Below, piece after piece: positions 20,101 through 35,100 of a DNA stretch of 64,000 nt. Position 1 is the first letter of the stretch, and every line of letters starts with the position of its first letter. The translations under genes and the position numbers were made by a program. Location: assembly GCA_963921195.1 (NCBI GenBank), contig OY992536.1, forward strand, positions 620,001 through 684,000. Reading direction: 5' to 3'. Source of the stretch: Pegoplata infirma (lineage: Eukaryota; Arthropoda; Insecta; Diptera; Anthomyiidae). A model generated the notes under the pieces. The model was given only the letters and a program-made list of their open reading frames with translations, ran no database searches and was not told the DNA's origin.

Positions 20101-23100
20101 ATTTTTCAAATTTTTTTGAAAAAGTCCAGGAAACAATTTTTTTTTTTTGCATTTTTGGCGGGGGGGGGGGGGGGTGGTCATTTAGGAACAAAGGGGACAT
20201 TGTACTGAATAGTAATAGGGGGTAAGGTCTGGTTATTTTAAATGAAATTTCTCAGACAGGTAGGAGAGTAGGATAGAAGTAGTTAGTTTAAAACCTTCTG
20301 AAGTGTTTAAGAGTGAGATGATTAAAAAAGTCTTTGTTCCGTGTCCATTACGTTTTTATTCTGTTACTGGTGTTTTGTTGAACAACTTGTTTAAGGTCGC
20401 AAGTGTGAACGCCATATAAGAGTGTTAAATTTGGCTGTGCCGAATCCTTTATACACACCAACATTAAACCAAACAAAAAACACAAATGTTGACAAGTACA
20501 TTTCCGTGGGGAAGGGGAAGAAGAAGAAAACCGCAGTGCGGAGGTGTGGCCTGCTGTTAAAAAATCGACAGGGAAGAAAAACAGCCCGAGTAAAAAAGTT
20601 CCTATATAGTTGTATATAATTTTATAAACATTATATATGATTAAATAGAATTATATAGAATTTGATGCGAAAAATGAGTCGATAAAACTATATAAAATTT
20701 GACCAATGTTTCATATAGTATTTTGATAAATTTTTTATATAATTTTATGCGAAATTTGGACCCCTATTTTTATATAGTAACAGCAAAAATATATAATCAG
20801 ATATAATTATATAAAAATATATAAAATTGTATAAAACTGTATAAAACTATATAAAATTACATAAAATTATATATAATTATAAAAAATTTTTGTAATTATA
20901 TAAAACTTGATTTAATTTTATATAACTTTATAAAATTATATATTGTTTTATATAGCTTGATATAGTTGTATATAATTATATCTGATTATATAAATTTGCT
21001 GTTGTTATATAAAAATAGGGGTCCAAATAATCCGAATCATGATTAAATTATATATAACTACATATGACTGCATTTAAAAAACATAGAAAATATCTCACGC
21101 GATGCATAATCATATATGATTTATTATGTTTGCATCAAGTTATATATTGTTATATATGATTATTTTTACTCGGGTATGCTGTTTTTGAATAAAATTTTTA
21201 GTTCTTTTTTTCAATAAAGTTATTTATTTTTTTTTTTCAAGAAAATTTGCTTAAAAACTGAAATATCAGCAGATTTTTTTTATTTAAACAATTTTTGCAA
21301 AACTGAACAAATGTCAACAAAAAATATTTGTAAAATTAAAAAATAATCTGTTAAAATTTGAACAAAAATAATTGTTTAAGTCAGCAAACGAAAATACAGA
21401 AAATTTTCTGTTATTTTTTAAAACTAAATGACATAGAATTTTGTTAAGGCGTGATAAGACGAGAAGAATTCCCCTAGATTTAAAGTAAAAAACAACTCTG
21501 TGGTAACTTTTAAAACTGGAATGTCAAATAAAATTTTATTACATATTTTTTATTTACTTTAATTCGGTTTCCAATCAGAAATTATTGACTAAATGTGCGA
21601 AAACAAATAATAATATAATAAATAGGGATGAGATTTTCATGCACTAAAAAAATCGAAAATATGCGCTTAAAATATGCGCTAAAAATTCAAAATATGCACT
21701 AAAAAACCTAAAAATATGCACTAAAAAATAAAATTTGTGCAATAAAAATTTTGTTTTCATGCGAAAAACTTCTAAAAAAGTGAAAAATAATGTCGGGTTT
21801 GAATAGTAAGTAACATTTAAAACTTTATGTAAGCAAGATTTTTTAGAAACAAAAACAATCTATAAAAAAATAAATAATAAAAAAAAAAAAATCTTATTTT
21901 TGAAATAATTTTTTCAAATTTTAAACAGTTTTCGAAACAAATAAATTTGAATTTGCGTTTTTGCTAATTTATGCCAAAATATGCAAAAATATGCACTTGA
22001 GTTGAGGGTGGGTTGTACAAGCCTAAAAATGGGTAAATTTTTAGGCAAGTCCATGGCGCTCAGACTCAAAATAGTCCATTGTACCGTATGTACTTAAAAG
22101 ATGGAAATATGCACAAAATATGCATTTAAAACCAAAATATGCAATTTGACTAAAATATGCAAAAATATGCAAAAACAAATCGATGCCATTTTAACGCAAA
22201 TTTCTTGATTCGGAAATATAATTGGTCGATATCGTTTTTAGACTATCGACAAAAAACATGCATTTGCGTGGAAATCGCATCCCTAATAATGAATATGGTA
22301 AGCAACAACAAGTATTAAAGAAATGAGATTTGACGCAACAATTTTTAAAGTCAAAAGTATATTACCACAGAGTTGTGTTTTACTTAAAATCTAGGGGTTT
22401 TCTTTCCCGTCTAATTGCGCCTTTAAAGAATTTATTTTAGCAGAAAAATCTGCTAAGTAGCTGCTGCCGTTTTACGCCAGCACACGTATACTCTGAGGTA
22501 CGTTGTGATACCACGGACTGTATGTAATGTAATCATTGGTTGGAACGAATTCCACATATTTTTTTGGCCAAATTAAGTTAATTGCGATCGTTGGTTGCAC
22601 CGATTTCCTCATAGTTTTTGTCCAAATAACAATACGATTTGCAATGAACAAAACTTTGTTTTTTTATTTTACGTACATTAAAAATATATTGCTTTGGTAT
22701 TTATCTGCAAAAAAGTTTAAAATAAGTAAAATTAAGACAACAGAAACAAAACCGATATAATACCGGTAAAAGTCCGAATCGGTAACGGTATTTAAAATTT
22801 TTTATTTCGGTATTGGTAACTGTAGTCAATATTAATGGGTTTTTAATCGGTAACGGTATTGAAAGGGTAACGGTAGCCAACACTGATGTTAACCCAAAAA
22901 AAAGGGATAAAAGTTGGCGAAAATGCACTCAAAAAATAAAATTTTTTTTTAACTTTTACGTTTAAAATAGAGGACTTTAGTTTTAAATTTCAATTTTGAT
23001 TATAAAAATCCATTATTTACTCAAGAAGTTATAGCTCTTCAAATTACACCACATTTTAATTTTTTTGTGATTTTTAAAGAATGAAAATCGCGAGTTTTTG

Positions 23101-26100
23101 GAGTTTAATTAAACTGTAAATGGGAATGACTAAATGGCTCCATACACACAAAAAAAATCGAGGTAATATTACCTAAAATTATACACTCAGAAAATTATGT
23201 AAGTTACTACATGTTAGTTGTTTTGTATATTTTACAGTAGTTAGTTGTTTTAAACTACAAAGTCAGTTGTTTTTGTATGAAAAATATCAAACAACTATTT
23301 CTGTTAGTTATTTGAAGCCGTTTTTTAAATAACTAACAAAAAAATAATGTAATGTAGTAACAGTTATTTAAAGGAGTTGATTTTTTTTTTTTCTGAAAAA
23401 TTTTCAAAGTTTTTTTCCAAAAAATAAAAATTAATTTCCATTTTTTTTATTTTTCTCAACTTTTTAAAAAAAAAAAAATTGAAAAAATGTTGTCTTCAAT
23501 TTTTTTCTGAAAAATTAAAAAAAAAAAATATAACACAATAATCAACACACAAAAAAAAATCAGAAAAACATTTTTCGTTTTTTTCGAGAAAATCGCATTT
23601 GAATTTTAAATTTCATAACAATTTTGTAATTTGCTTGTATTTTCTTGTATGAGTAATATTCATGCAATTAATATTACTCATTCGCAACTTTAAAACAAGA
23701 AAATACAAGCAAATTACAAAATTGTTATGAAATTTAAAATTCAAATGCGATTTTCTCGAAAAAAAAACGAAGAACGTGTTTCTGAATTTTTTTGAAAAAA
23801 AATAAAAAGGAAAAAAAAGTGGCCGGATATTTGATAAATCGGCTTTTTTAAAAAATGGAAAATTTCAGCACGGGTTCTGAAAATTTTCCAAAAAAAAAAA
23901 ATTAATCGATAATCCATACAAAACTATATAAGAACGTAAATTTTTGACATTGTGGTGCATTCCGTTTTAATGTGATAAATATTTAATCAAGGCAACTCGC
24001 CACAAATTTTACCGTTTTTCCAATATTTGACCACGCCTTCAAAGCCCAGTTTTTGAAAATTAGAAAAACCAAAAACGCAATTTTCTTAGTTCCGTATAGG
24101 GTTATCCAAACAACCTATTCAGAAATTTACGGGACACATGTTTTTCTTTAGCGGGACATTTTGTGTGGAATGCCTCATACATATATGCAGTTTGAAGGTC
24201 GAGTTACGAGTTACAGAAAATTAAACCAAGCGCAGCAATGTTCAGCTCACTCAACTTGGGGGAAAAATCATATGCACCACCATAACGTTATTACTACGAT
24301 TTCAACACTATAAACTTTTAACATCCCTTACTGTCGGAAATGAAAAGAACGTATAATCAGTTTTGATGTTAAGTTACGATTTGGGAAAGACAACGTTTTT
24401 ACTAACAATCACAAGAAGACTGTCACTTTACCTACATGGAAAATATTGTCGGCATGATGTAAGAATTAATAGTTTATTTATCCCTCTCCTTCAAATATCC
24501 TAACAATCATAACCCAGTAAGATAATATATGTACATACTACTAAATAAATTGCTTTTAATAAAAGTTTTAAGTACTTATTTGCTTATTATGAGTAAAAAA
24601 TGCTTATTTTTAATATTTTTTCTGTTGGAATTCCGTAAAAAGTTCTTTTTTTGAATTAATTCTTTTTTTGATTTAATTCTTTTTAATTCATTTTTTGGAA
24701 AGCACACACATACTATAAAATTTATGCTTGTGCGAAAGTAGCAATAAAAAAATCAACCAAACAACAACATTTTTTTGTACATGACTCAACGTCGCACACA
24801 TTAAAAAGTTTTGGGTTATATTTAAAACCTAGCGGAGCACATTTTATACCATATTCGCATACAATGTTTAAAACATCGTTTAACTTTTGTGTTTAAAATT
24901 AAACGAAAGTGTTCGCATTGCCAGTAGTTTAAAAAAGCATCCGCTTCTCTTTTGGTTCGTTTAGCAGCGGCTGTTTTTTTGATGACAACTTAACACAGGG
25001 TTGTTATTTCGTGTTTCCGAGATGTTTTGAAAATGTTTTGGAGATGTTTTCGAGATGTTTAAAATTAAACGATGTTTTGTTTTGAATGTATGGGGAAACA
25101 CATGTTTAAATTTAAACATGCCAATGTGAATATGGTATTAAACTACTTTGGAATTAAACTCAAAGTTAAATCCGAAATGGGTTATATGCTAAACTACATA
25201 GGGATTAAAAATTTGATTATCTTAATGTCGTTTTTTTTTAGTTTTATTTTGATGCCAAAAAATAATTAAATTTCTCTCTTGAAAAACTTATAAAAAATAA
25301 ACGTCAAACGTCATCAAAAAATTGTATTTCATCAAGTTTAAGATAAACACTTAACAAGGAATTGAAAACAGCTGTCATATTGAGTGAACAAAAAATGCTT
25401 ATTCATTTAATGAAAGTGAAAAAAGAGGTTAGCAATGTACACAAAAGTAAAATCTTTATATTATCAAAATTTGTGATCCAGAAAGTGAAGATTTTACTCC
25501 GACCGAAATATAAATATCAAGTAAGTATTGACTACAAACGTTTATCAATCATTTTAATTGATTTTTGGTTAACTTTACTTTTAGGCCAGCTGAATCTTGA
25601 AGCAGAAGGCAGAGAGATGGAATTTTTAGATCACGACGGTGCCTACCCCCATGAATAATTTCTTAATATAGAAGCAGTAGCAGTTTATTTTGTGCAGAGT
25701 TGTGCTGAGTTTGGGTGACAAATCAACAGTCCTCTGGATTTTAACTTTATTCATGTATTTGGTCTGTATTTGTATTCAATACACAAAAATATTAAAAAAC
25801 ATAACCTTACATTGGTTTTATTTATTTTTGGAGAAATTTAAGTCCTGCCTTGTTCAAATAAACACCTGTTTAGGTGTAAAATTATTTCCATATTTTGGTT
25901 TTATTATAACTCCCAAAAATAAATTCAAAATCCATTCTCTCACTCTCTTTTTATCTCTTTAAAAGTAAACTTTTTATGGAATAAATTAAATTATTTTTGG
26001 CATTGTTATATATACACACCAGCTAGGAATTAAAATTAACCCAAAACTTTTTACTGTGTTGTATTTTCTTGTATGAGTAATATTCATGCAATTAATATTA

Positions 26101-29100
26101 CTCATTCGCAACTTTAAAACAAGAAAATACAAGCAAATTACAAAATTGTTATGAAATTTAAAATTTAAATGCGATTTTCTCGAAAAAAACGAAAAATGTT
26201 TTTCTGATTTTTTTGTGTGGATGGACAAACATCTAAACTTAAAAAAAAAAATTAAAAAAAGAAAAAAAGTGGCCGGATTTTTGATAAATTGACTTTTTTA
26301 AAAAATGGAAAATTTCAGAACGGGTTCTGAAAATTTTCCAAAGAAAAAAATTTTATTCGATAGCCCATACAAAACTTTATAAGAATGTAAATTTTTAAGA
26401 TTGTGGTGCATTCCGTTTTAATGTGATAAATACTTAATCAAGGCAACTCGCCACAAATTTGACCATTTTTCCAATATTTGACCACGCCTTCAAAGCCCAG
26501 TTTTTGAAGATTAGAAAAACCAAAAACGCAATGTTCTTAGTTCCGTATAGGGTTATCCAAACAACCTATTCAGAAATTTACGGGACACATGTTTTTCTTT
26601 AGCGGGACATTTTGTGTGGAATGCCTCATACATATATGCAGTTTGAAGGTCGAGTTACGAGTTACAGAAAATTCAAACAAGCGCAGCAATGTTCAACTCA
26701 CTCAACTTGGGGGAAAAAGCATATGCACCACCATAACGTTATCACTACGATTTCAACACTATAAACTTTTAACATCCCTTACTGTCGGAAATGAAAAGAA
26801 CGTATAATCAGTTTTGATGTTAAGTTACGATTTGGGAAGGACAACGTTTTTACAAACAATCACAAGAAGACTGTCACTTTACCTACATGGAAAATATTGT
26901 CGGCATGATGTAAGAATTAATAGTTTATTTATCCCTCTCCTTCAAATATCCTAACAAACATAACCCAGTAAGATAATGTACATACTACTAAATATATTGC
27001 TTTTAATAAAAGTTTTAAGTATTTATTTGCTTATTATGAGTAAAAAATGCTTTTAGTAGTAGCAAGTCATTTTTTGCTGGAATAAAAAAGGAATGTGGAA
27101 TTATTTTTAATATTTTTTCAGTTGGAATTCCGTAAAAAGTATTCGATGGTCTTAAGCATCCCATGGTCTTAACCAGGGTTGGGAACCGAAACGAATAACG
27201 GTATTGGTAACGGTATTGGTATTACATATTTTTTATATCGGTAACGGTAAAGGTAACGGTCTTTTCGATTATTTAGGTAACGGTTAACCGTTACCGAAAC
27301 AACGATACCGGTACGTACCGGTATTATGAAAAAAATTTACAAAACATGTTAAAAAGTCACAAATTTTGTTAAAAACACGTAAAAAATCAAAAATTTATTT
27401 AATAAAATTAAAAAAAAACATATAAATTTAGTGCATTTTTAACATATAATTATATAGAAGTATTTAATACTACACTCAAAAAAAAAAAAACTGTTATGTT
27501 AGCAAAAAAAGCTTGTAAACCTACAAGAAAATTTGCTGATTTTGAACCCACAATTTTTTTGCTAAAGTTAGCAAAAATGTTTTGCCAATAATTAATTAAC
27601 TAAATTTTTTTTTTGACACATTTGAGGACCCCATTGGGTTCGGACCCGATAGGTCCAGACCCCGATGGGCCTAGACCTAGTTGGGTTCCTTAAAAATCGT
27701 CATAGTTTTTGATCCAAAATTTGTGTCCGTTTCGCTCTACCTTGCTTAGTTTTTGAGATACGTAATTATAGGGGACCACTGGGGTCTTGAGAATTAAAAA
27801 ACTCGATAACTTCAAAAATATTACTCGGAGAGCTTTTGAGCTTTTTGCGGTCTTGTTATACGTATTGAGGGCTACAAAAATGCTTTTGGACTTTTTGTTG
27901 TGTCGGCAATATTTACCGAGATATGAGCATTTTAAAATTTTCGGGAATGCTAACTTTTTTGGATCCAAAGTTAGGGCCCATTAGGGTCCACACATGTGAA
28001 GAGGACCCGCGAAAGTATGGAGATTCTAAGAAACAAAAATGCCCTCCATTTTGCTCTATCTGGCTTAGTTTCCGAGATAGAGCCATTTTAAGTTTTCTGA
28101 AAATAAAAAAAAATTTACCATTTATTTTTGCTAATGTTAGCAAAAAATCTTGTAAAAATGTTGTCAACTCAATTTCAAATCTTAGCAAAAGAAATTAGTT
28201 CAACGTTTGTTTAAAATTGCTAATGTGCTAAATGAAGTTTACAAGAATTTTTTGCTAACATGCTAATCTCAACTAAAAATTTGCTAAAAGTTAGCTAACT
28301 AGCATTAGCAAAAAAAAATTAGTAAATCTACTAACGTATTTTTTTGAGTGTATTAATTAACTCAGAATTTAAAATATTCACGCTATATTGTAATTCAACA
28401 AATAAATTACTGATTTTTTACGTGTTTATAAGATGTCTCTGTCCAATTAGCAGAAATATCTGCATTTTGATCCATTTAAGAAATCTGTTGATTTTAACTG
28501 ACGCGGTTTGCTAAATTTTTGTCTGGATAACAAGGTAGTCTGCAGAAAAATCTGTCAAGACCGCAGGTTAATCTGCTGATTTCTGTTGAACAATCTTCTG
28601 ATTTAAGATAAACAGCCTAAAGATCGAAATTGTATTTCATTTAAGTAAAAAATACTTTTTTTGTTAAAAACTGTTATAAAAGAAGAGAAGTTTTTCAATA
28701 AACTTTAAAATTTTTTTAAAGAAAATTTTCTTACAAATAGGATAATTTCTGTAAAATTAATTGTTCATCTGATTGTTCTCATTTGGACAATTTTTAGTTT
28801 TAGTTGTTTAAAATTGACAAAAATTAAAAAATGTCAACAAATTTTGTTTGTAAAATTACAAAATAATCTGCTAAAATTTGAAAAAAAAATTTAAATCAGC
28901 AAACAGAGTCAATAAACATACAGAAAAATTTCTGTTACTTTTTAAAAAATAATAAGTTAAAGAAGTTATTTTAGCAGAAAAATCTGGTAAAATTTTTCTA
29001 ATTCAAACTGAAAGTTGTTTTACAGATTTTTCAATAAAGTTTTTCTTCAGACTGTACGACTTGGGCTCACTATGTATTTAACTCCTGAGAACAACCTCTC

Positions 29101-32100
29101 TACGCTTCCATGCATGGATGACAACGCCAGCAACAATTGAGCGATTCAGTTTTGTCTCTTCTTTTATATTCCAACTAAAAATTCTTACATTACGTGGCAA
29201 TCACTTTTCTCTTCAGAAATTTTTAGGTAAATTGCGAATGTGATCATTGGTTGGACAGATTTTTTCATTGTTTTTGAACAAATAACAATCCGATTTCCAA
29301 TGAACAAAAATTTATTTTTTAATTTTACGTACATTAAAAATATTTTACTTTGTATTTTATCAGCAAAAAAAATTTAAAATAAGTAATATTAAGACAACCG
29401 AAACAATACCGTTATAATACCGGTAATAATCCGAATAAAGGTATTGGTTTTTAATCGGTAACGGTATTTACAATTTTTTATTTCGGTATTGGTAACGGTA
29501 ACGGTAGTCAATATTAAAGGGTTTTTAATCGGTAACGGTATTGAAAGGGTAACGGTAGCCAACACTGGTCTTAACAAAATACACTCTATTAACATGTATG
29601 TATCTAAGAAGTTAATATTTACAGGAACATGGTTGTTTCTTACAATGATATCAGTGTTATCATTAAAACCCATTAGCACCAAATGTTATTGTTGGTAATA
29701 CTTAAGGGCCTGTCACAGAGTCAATTCCGTTCCGAAGTGGTTTGAAAGTTTTCCTCTAAAAACGTAAAACAAAATATTTTTTCGGAATAAATCCACTCCT
29801 ATGCAATTCAATCCCACTTTGATTTTTAAAAGTGATTTCATTCCGAAAAAAATATTCGTTTTGAAATACTTTATATGTATATTAATATTTAAAATCGTTT
29901 TTTATAGATTTTGACTTTAAATTTATGTATTGAAAAATTCTCAGATTCTGGGACATTTTTTATACAGAGAAATTCTCAGATGCTGAGACATTTTTTTTTA
30001 TAATGGTACACAATTTCTTAGAATCTAAGACATTTATTTATAGAAAAGTTCTCAAATTCCAAGATACTTTTTCTAAATCTGAGAACTTTTCTATAGCAAA
30101 ATATCTCAGAATCTTATAATTTTTCTATAAAAAAACATCTCAGAATCTGAAAATTTTTCTATAGAAAAAATATCTCAGAATCTGAGAATTTTTCGATAGA
30201 AAAAATTTCTCAGAATCTAATTCACATTATTTTTAATTAATTTTTTAATTAATGAATTAATTCATGCTTGAATTAATTCTTTGAATTTAATTTGAATTAT
30301 TAAAAAAAGAATTAATTAATTTTGTGAATAATTCAATTTTAATTCAAAGAATTAATTCAAGCATAGATTAATTCTTTTTGAATTAATTCATTTTGAATTA
30401 ATTAATTTTCAATTATTTTTTGAATTAATTCATTTTTTAAATTAATTCTTTTTTTTTATATATGGTTTGAATTGAGAAAGGTGTGAAAGAAAAATTTATT
30501 TTTCTAAAAATTTAAGACATCCTGGTTCGTTTTTTACTAGTTTCATATAATCCAGTTATTATAATCATCAGAAAAACTTTTAATGTCAAATTTATTCAGT
30601 TAATAGTCAATTTTATTCTATATGTGAAAATTATTAACAGATCGCAGCCGCCAGGGATTGAACCCATGATCTGTAATGTTTTTGCTATTAACTGCCCTTA
30701 GGTACGATCACTCTAGACCAGTGGTCGGCAGAAAGAGGCATATGAAAGTATTTGTGTTTTAATAAAAATATGCATGTGTTGGTGTATTTCTTCAACAAAG
30801 CGACATCAACCTGCTTTGAAGAAAGTAAGCTTGCTACTGAATAAAATATTTGTTCTTTTTATGCTCTTTGTTGATTTTTTGTTGACATTCGTGTTGTATA
30901 CATGTGAATAACCGATTGTGTTCGGCTCCAGCGTGCAATGGGTGCCGACCACTGCTCTAGACCGATACGCTAAGTTGGCGGTTAAGCAAGTATCAACTAA
31001 ATCATGGTTTTTCAATTCCTGTGTGGTTGTTGCTATTGTTTTTTCGTACAGAAGAAGGTGAAATTGCATTATGGTGAATAAATTCAATTTTTTAGTAATC
31101 ATCGTTCGTCCTCCTCTCCTTCATCAACTCTGATCTAAGTACTTATTTTGCAACCTTGCCAGAACATGGTCTATATTATTGCTACTTTCGCACAAGCATA
31201 AATTTTATAGTATGTGTGTGCTTTCCAAAAAATGAATTAAAAAGAATTAAATCAAAAAAAGAATTAATTCAAAAAAAGAATTATTTCAAAAAAAGAATTA
31301 ATTCAAAAAAAGAATTAATTCAAAAAAGAATTAATTCAAAAAAAGAATTAATTCAAAAAATTAATTAATTCAAAAAATTAATTAATTCAAAAAATTAAAA
31401 AAGAATTAATTCATGCTTGAATTAATTCTTTGAATTGAAATTGAATTATTCACAAAATGAATTAATTCCATTTTTATATAATTCAAATTTAATTCAAAGA
31501 ATTAATTCAAGCATGAATTAATTCATTAATTAAAATTTTTGATTTGAGAAATTGAATGGTGAATTAAAATTTCGAAGGTCTGTTTTTACTCCACATAATA
31601 AAAAATTGTAAACAGTTAAAATAACTGAAATACCATTTGTTTTTACGGAATGTCTAGTCATTTATCAACATTTAAAAATAACTGAAATAATATGTAGTTT
31701 CAAGTGAAATATAAGTAGTCCGTTTTTTAAAAGGAAAAACGATTGTTTTAAATGATTTTTCAGTTGAATTTACTTACAAAATATTTCGAGTGTACGTAGT
31801 GCTAAGGTAATATGCCTTATATTTTAATTTCTTAGAAAAAATAAATACCTATGACACAGACTACACCATTTACAGATGTAATTCGAAAAAGATCAATTGT
31901 AATTCGAAGATTCTATTTGTAATTCGAAGATTCCATTTGTAATTCGAAGATTCCATTTGTAATTCGAAGATTCCATTTGTAATTCGAATACTCCAATTGT
32001 AATTCGAAGATTCCATTTGTAATTCGAAGATTCCAATTGTAATTCGAAAAAGATCAATTGTAATTCGAAAAAGATCAATTGTAATTCGAAAAAGATCAAT

Positions 32101-35100
32101 TGTAATTCGATAAAGATCAATTGTAATTCGTAAAAGATCAATTGTAATTCGTAAAAGATCAATTGTAATTCGAAGATTCCAATTGTAATTCGAAAAATAT
32201 CAATGGAAATACAGTTGACATTTTTCGAATTACAATTGGAATCTTCGAATTACAATTGATCTTTTACGAATTACAATTGATCTTTTACGAATTACAATTG
32301 ATCTTTTTCGAATTACAATTGATCTTTTTCGAATTACAATTGATCTTTTTCGAATTACAATTGATCTTTTTCGAATTACAATTGGAATCTTCGAATTACA
32401 AATGGAATCTTCGAATTACAATTGGAGTATTCGAATTACAAATGGAATCTTCGAATTACAAATGGAATCTTCGAATTACAAATGGAATCTTTGAATTACA
32501 AATAGAATCTTCGAATTACAATTGATCTTTTTCGAATTACATCTGTAAATGGTGTATATACAGACTCGACAGTAGAGTTTTATAAGAAAAAATGGGGATA
32601 AACTAAGCGATTTTAGGAGAAAACTGAGCGGTTTTTAGTCCGTTTTACGCTAACATGGCAAAACTTTCTACGACTAGGAGTGAGTGAAACAACAAAAAAC
32701 GATCTGGCATCTATTTTTCTTGTGGCGCGTAATATCAGTTTTCTCTTTCTAATTCGTAGAATAATTTGAAAATAATAACCATATGGTTAAAGAATTCTTT
32801 TTTGACACCTGTCATATTTGTCGAGTCTGTATTAGCACAGACTAATACAGACTCGACATAAGTGACAGGTATCAAAATAGTAAATTGTCTTTAACCATAT
32901 GGTTAAATTTGTCTTTAACCATATGGTTAAATTTTTCAAATTATTCTACGAATTAGGTTAGAAAGAGAAAGCTTATATAACGCGCCATTAGAAAAATAGA
33001 TGCCAGATTGGTTTTTATTGTTTCACTCACTCCTACGTCGTAGAAAGTGTTGCCATGTTAGCTTAAAACTAGCTAAAACCCGCTCTGTTTTCTCCTAAAA
33101 TAGCAAATTTGACCGAAATGAGTTTCCGATGGCAAATAGCTCCCCTATGCAATACCCATCTGTGGTAAAAATTTCAGAACAAAAAAATTATTTGTTGTCG
33201 TTTTACATCCATTTTTGTTATTCTGCTAACTCAAAGTACACATTTTTTTGGTGAAAATAAATGCCAACTCCCATTGTAAATTTCCACAAATTTTTCAAAA
33301 TTTTTTTAAAAAAAAAAAATAGACCACGTATCTCATTGCATTTGTTATGCTGAACACGAATCTGGTAAAGATTTTGATATCTAATGGCTAGTTTTCGAGA
33401 TATTGATATTTAAAAATATCGGTAAATAGTGCTTGCGAAAAAAAAAATGGTTATATATATGTAACTTTTAAACTATTTATCAGATTGGAACATTATAAGT
33501 GGGGCAAATAAATTCAATGACATAAGCTTTCAAAATAGCTAGTTTGGAGTGACCCTTATACAATACAGTGTGTGTTACAGAGTGCCAAAGTTGACCACCC
33601 TGAAATTAAAAGGCTTTCGGAGCTAGTAACTTTTAAAAATATGCAAAGATTTTTAATTTTTTTTTAGTTTTTGCAATTACCGTACCAAGGATAACAAAAT
33701 CCAAAAAAAAAAAATAATAAAAATTTTTCAAAAAAAAAAATTATTTTTATTTTCCGACAAAATATGCCAACTCTAAAAAAATATTTGTTTTTTGATACAG
33801 TAATAAATGCCATCTCTGAAAAATACGCAAACAAGTGCAAAATATGAAATTTTCGGCATAGGTAAAAATTATTTAGAATATTTAAACCATCTTATGGAAG
33901 GTACATTGTTTATTTTTACAATAATATGCGAAATAACTAGTTTTTTAGCTCTCCTGAAAAGTAAGCTTTTTCGAGTTGGCATTTATTGAATATAGTTCGA
34001 CGATATAGTCTGTGGTATTAGCACAGACTAATACAGACTCGACATATATGACAGGTGTCAAAAAAGTATTTTTTAACCATACACTAAGAAAATTATGTCA
34101 TTAACTGTTTGTAGGTTATTTTAAAAAGTAATCAGTAAAGTCATTTTAAAAGAAAATTCACTTATTTTATAAAGGATTTAATTTTTTTACTGTTTCTGTA
34201 GTTTAAAAAAAATAATTTACTGTATTAAAAACGAATTTTCTGTTACATTTAATTTCGGCAGTAAAAAATTTCTTCTAAAGTTTTACTGTTTTTCAATACA
34301 AAATAACTGAATATTCACTAGTTTTTTAATGTTTTGGTTAGTCATTAAATTAACATTTAAAATTGACTGTATTGTGTTTTTATTTTAAAAGAAAAAACAC
34401 TGGAATGGTTTTTAAATAAAATTTCATTTGTTTTAAGTGAATATTCACTGGAATTTACCTAAATAATTCTTTGAGTGTATGGTTAATATTTTCAAATAAT
34501 TCTACGAATTAGGTTAGTAAGAGAAAACTGATATAACGCGCCATAAGAAAAATGGATGTCAGATCGGTTCTTGTTGTTTCACTCACTCCTAAGCAGTGCT
34601 GCCACCAGTGAACCAAAAAATTATCCAGAAGTTTGTCCAAAATTATCCAAAATCCCGAAAATTATCCAAAATATCAAAAACAATTTTTTTTACGAAACAA
34701 AAGTGGTTTATTTAAATTCAATTTAAAGAATACATGAAATTATTTTTTAAATAAAAATCATACATTTTGTACTGTTTAGAATAAAAATTATTTTATAATT
34801 CTTTTCCCATTTTTTTTAACATTTCTATTGTTGGCTCAAAGTTTGAACCCCTATTTCTTTCAATGCCTACATTTGTAAAAAAATTGAAGCAACAGTATTT
34901 GAAGATAATTGATTTCGCAAATCGGTTTTTTTTATCTTTAATTTACTAAAAACTCTTTCTACTGATGAATTAGAAAATGGAAGAATCATAAGAAATTTAA
35001 AAACATTTTCTAAATTTAGAAAAAGATTTTCACTAGCACAATTTGTAATTTTAAAAATGTTTGCCCAATTAATTTGGACATCCAAATAATCAAAAAGACC

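Larger units (their letters stand above)
30220..31560. repeat. AATTAATTC inverted repeat, copy 3
   Basis: The left arm (30235-30460) and right arm (31205-31545) are made of GAATTAATTC variants and contain inverse copies of TTCATGCTTGAATTAATTC and TTCAAGCATGAATTAATTC. On the right, AAAAAGAATTAATTC repeats with a period near 17 bp. The core holds a SINE-like unit and a small hAT MITE (see those entries). The peptide at 31156-31368 is a translation of the simple repeat. Confidence 0.6.

Noticed and set aside
27690..28198. Four overlapping frames of 65-92 codons
   Set aside because: They overlap on both strands within a TA-type MITE and have no family features. The truncated second copy of this MITE near 58.7-60.3 kb lacks most of the region.
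29935..30215. Regular palindromic repeats that could suggest a CRISPR-like array
   Set aside because: Units are contiguous and degenerate with no unique spacers, and the sequence is a fly nuclear genome.
30806..31102. 98-codon minus-strand frame
   Set aside because: Crosses the boundary of the 236-bp hAT MITE and the SINE-like unit, so it cannot be an ancestral gene.
31893..32525. Identical 89-codon repeat proteins on both strands ([11 protein letters not shown])
   Set aside because: Translations of the 20/21-bp mirrored array; no start context, no selection evidence.
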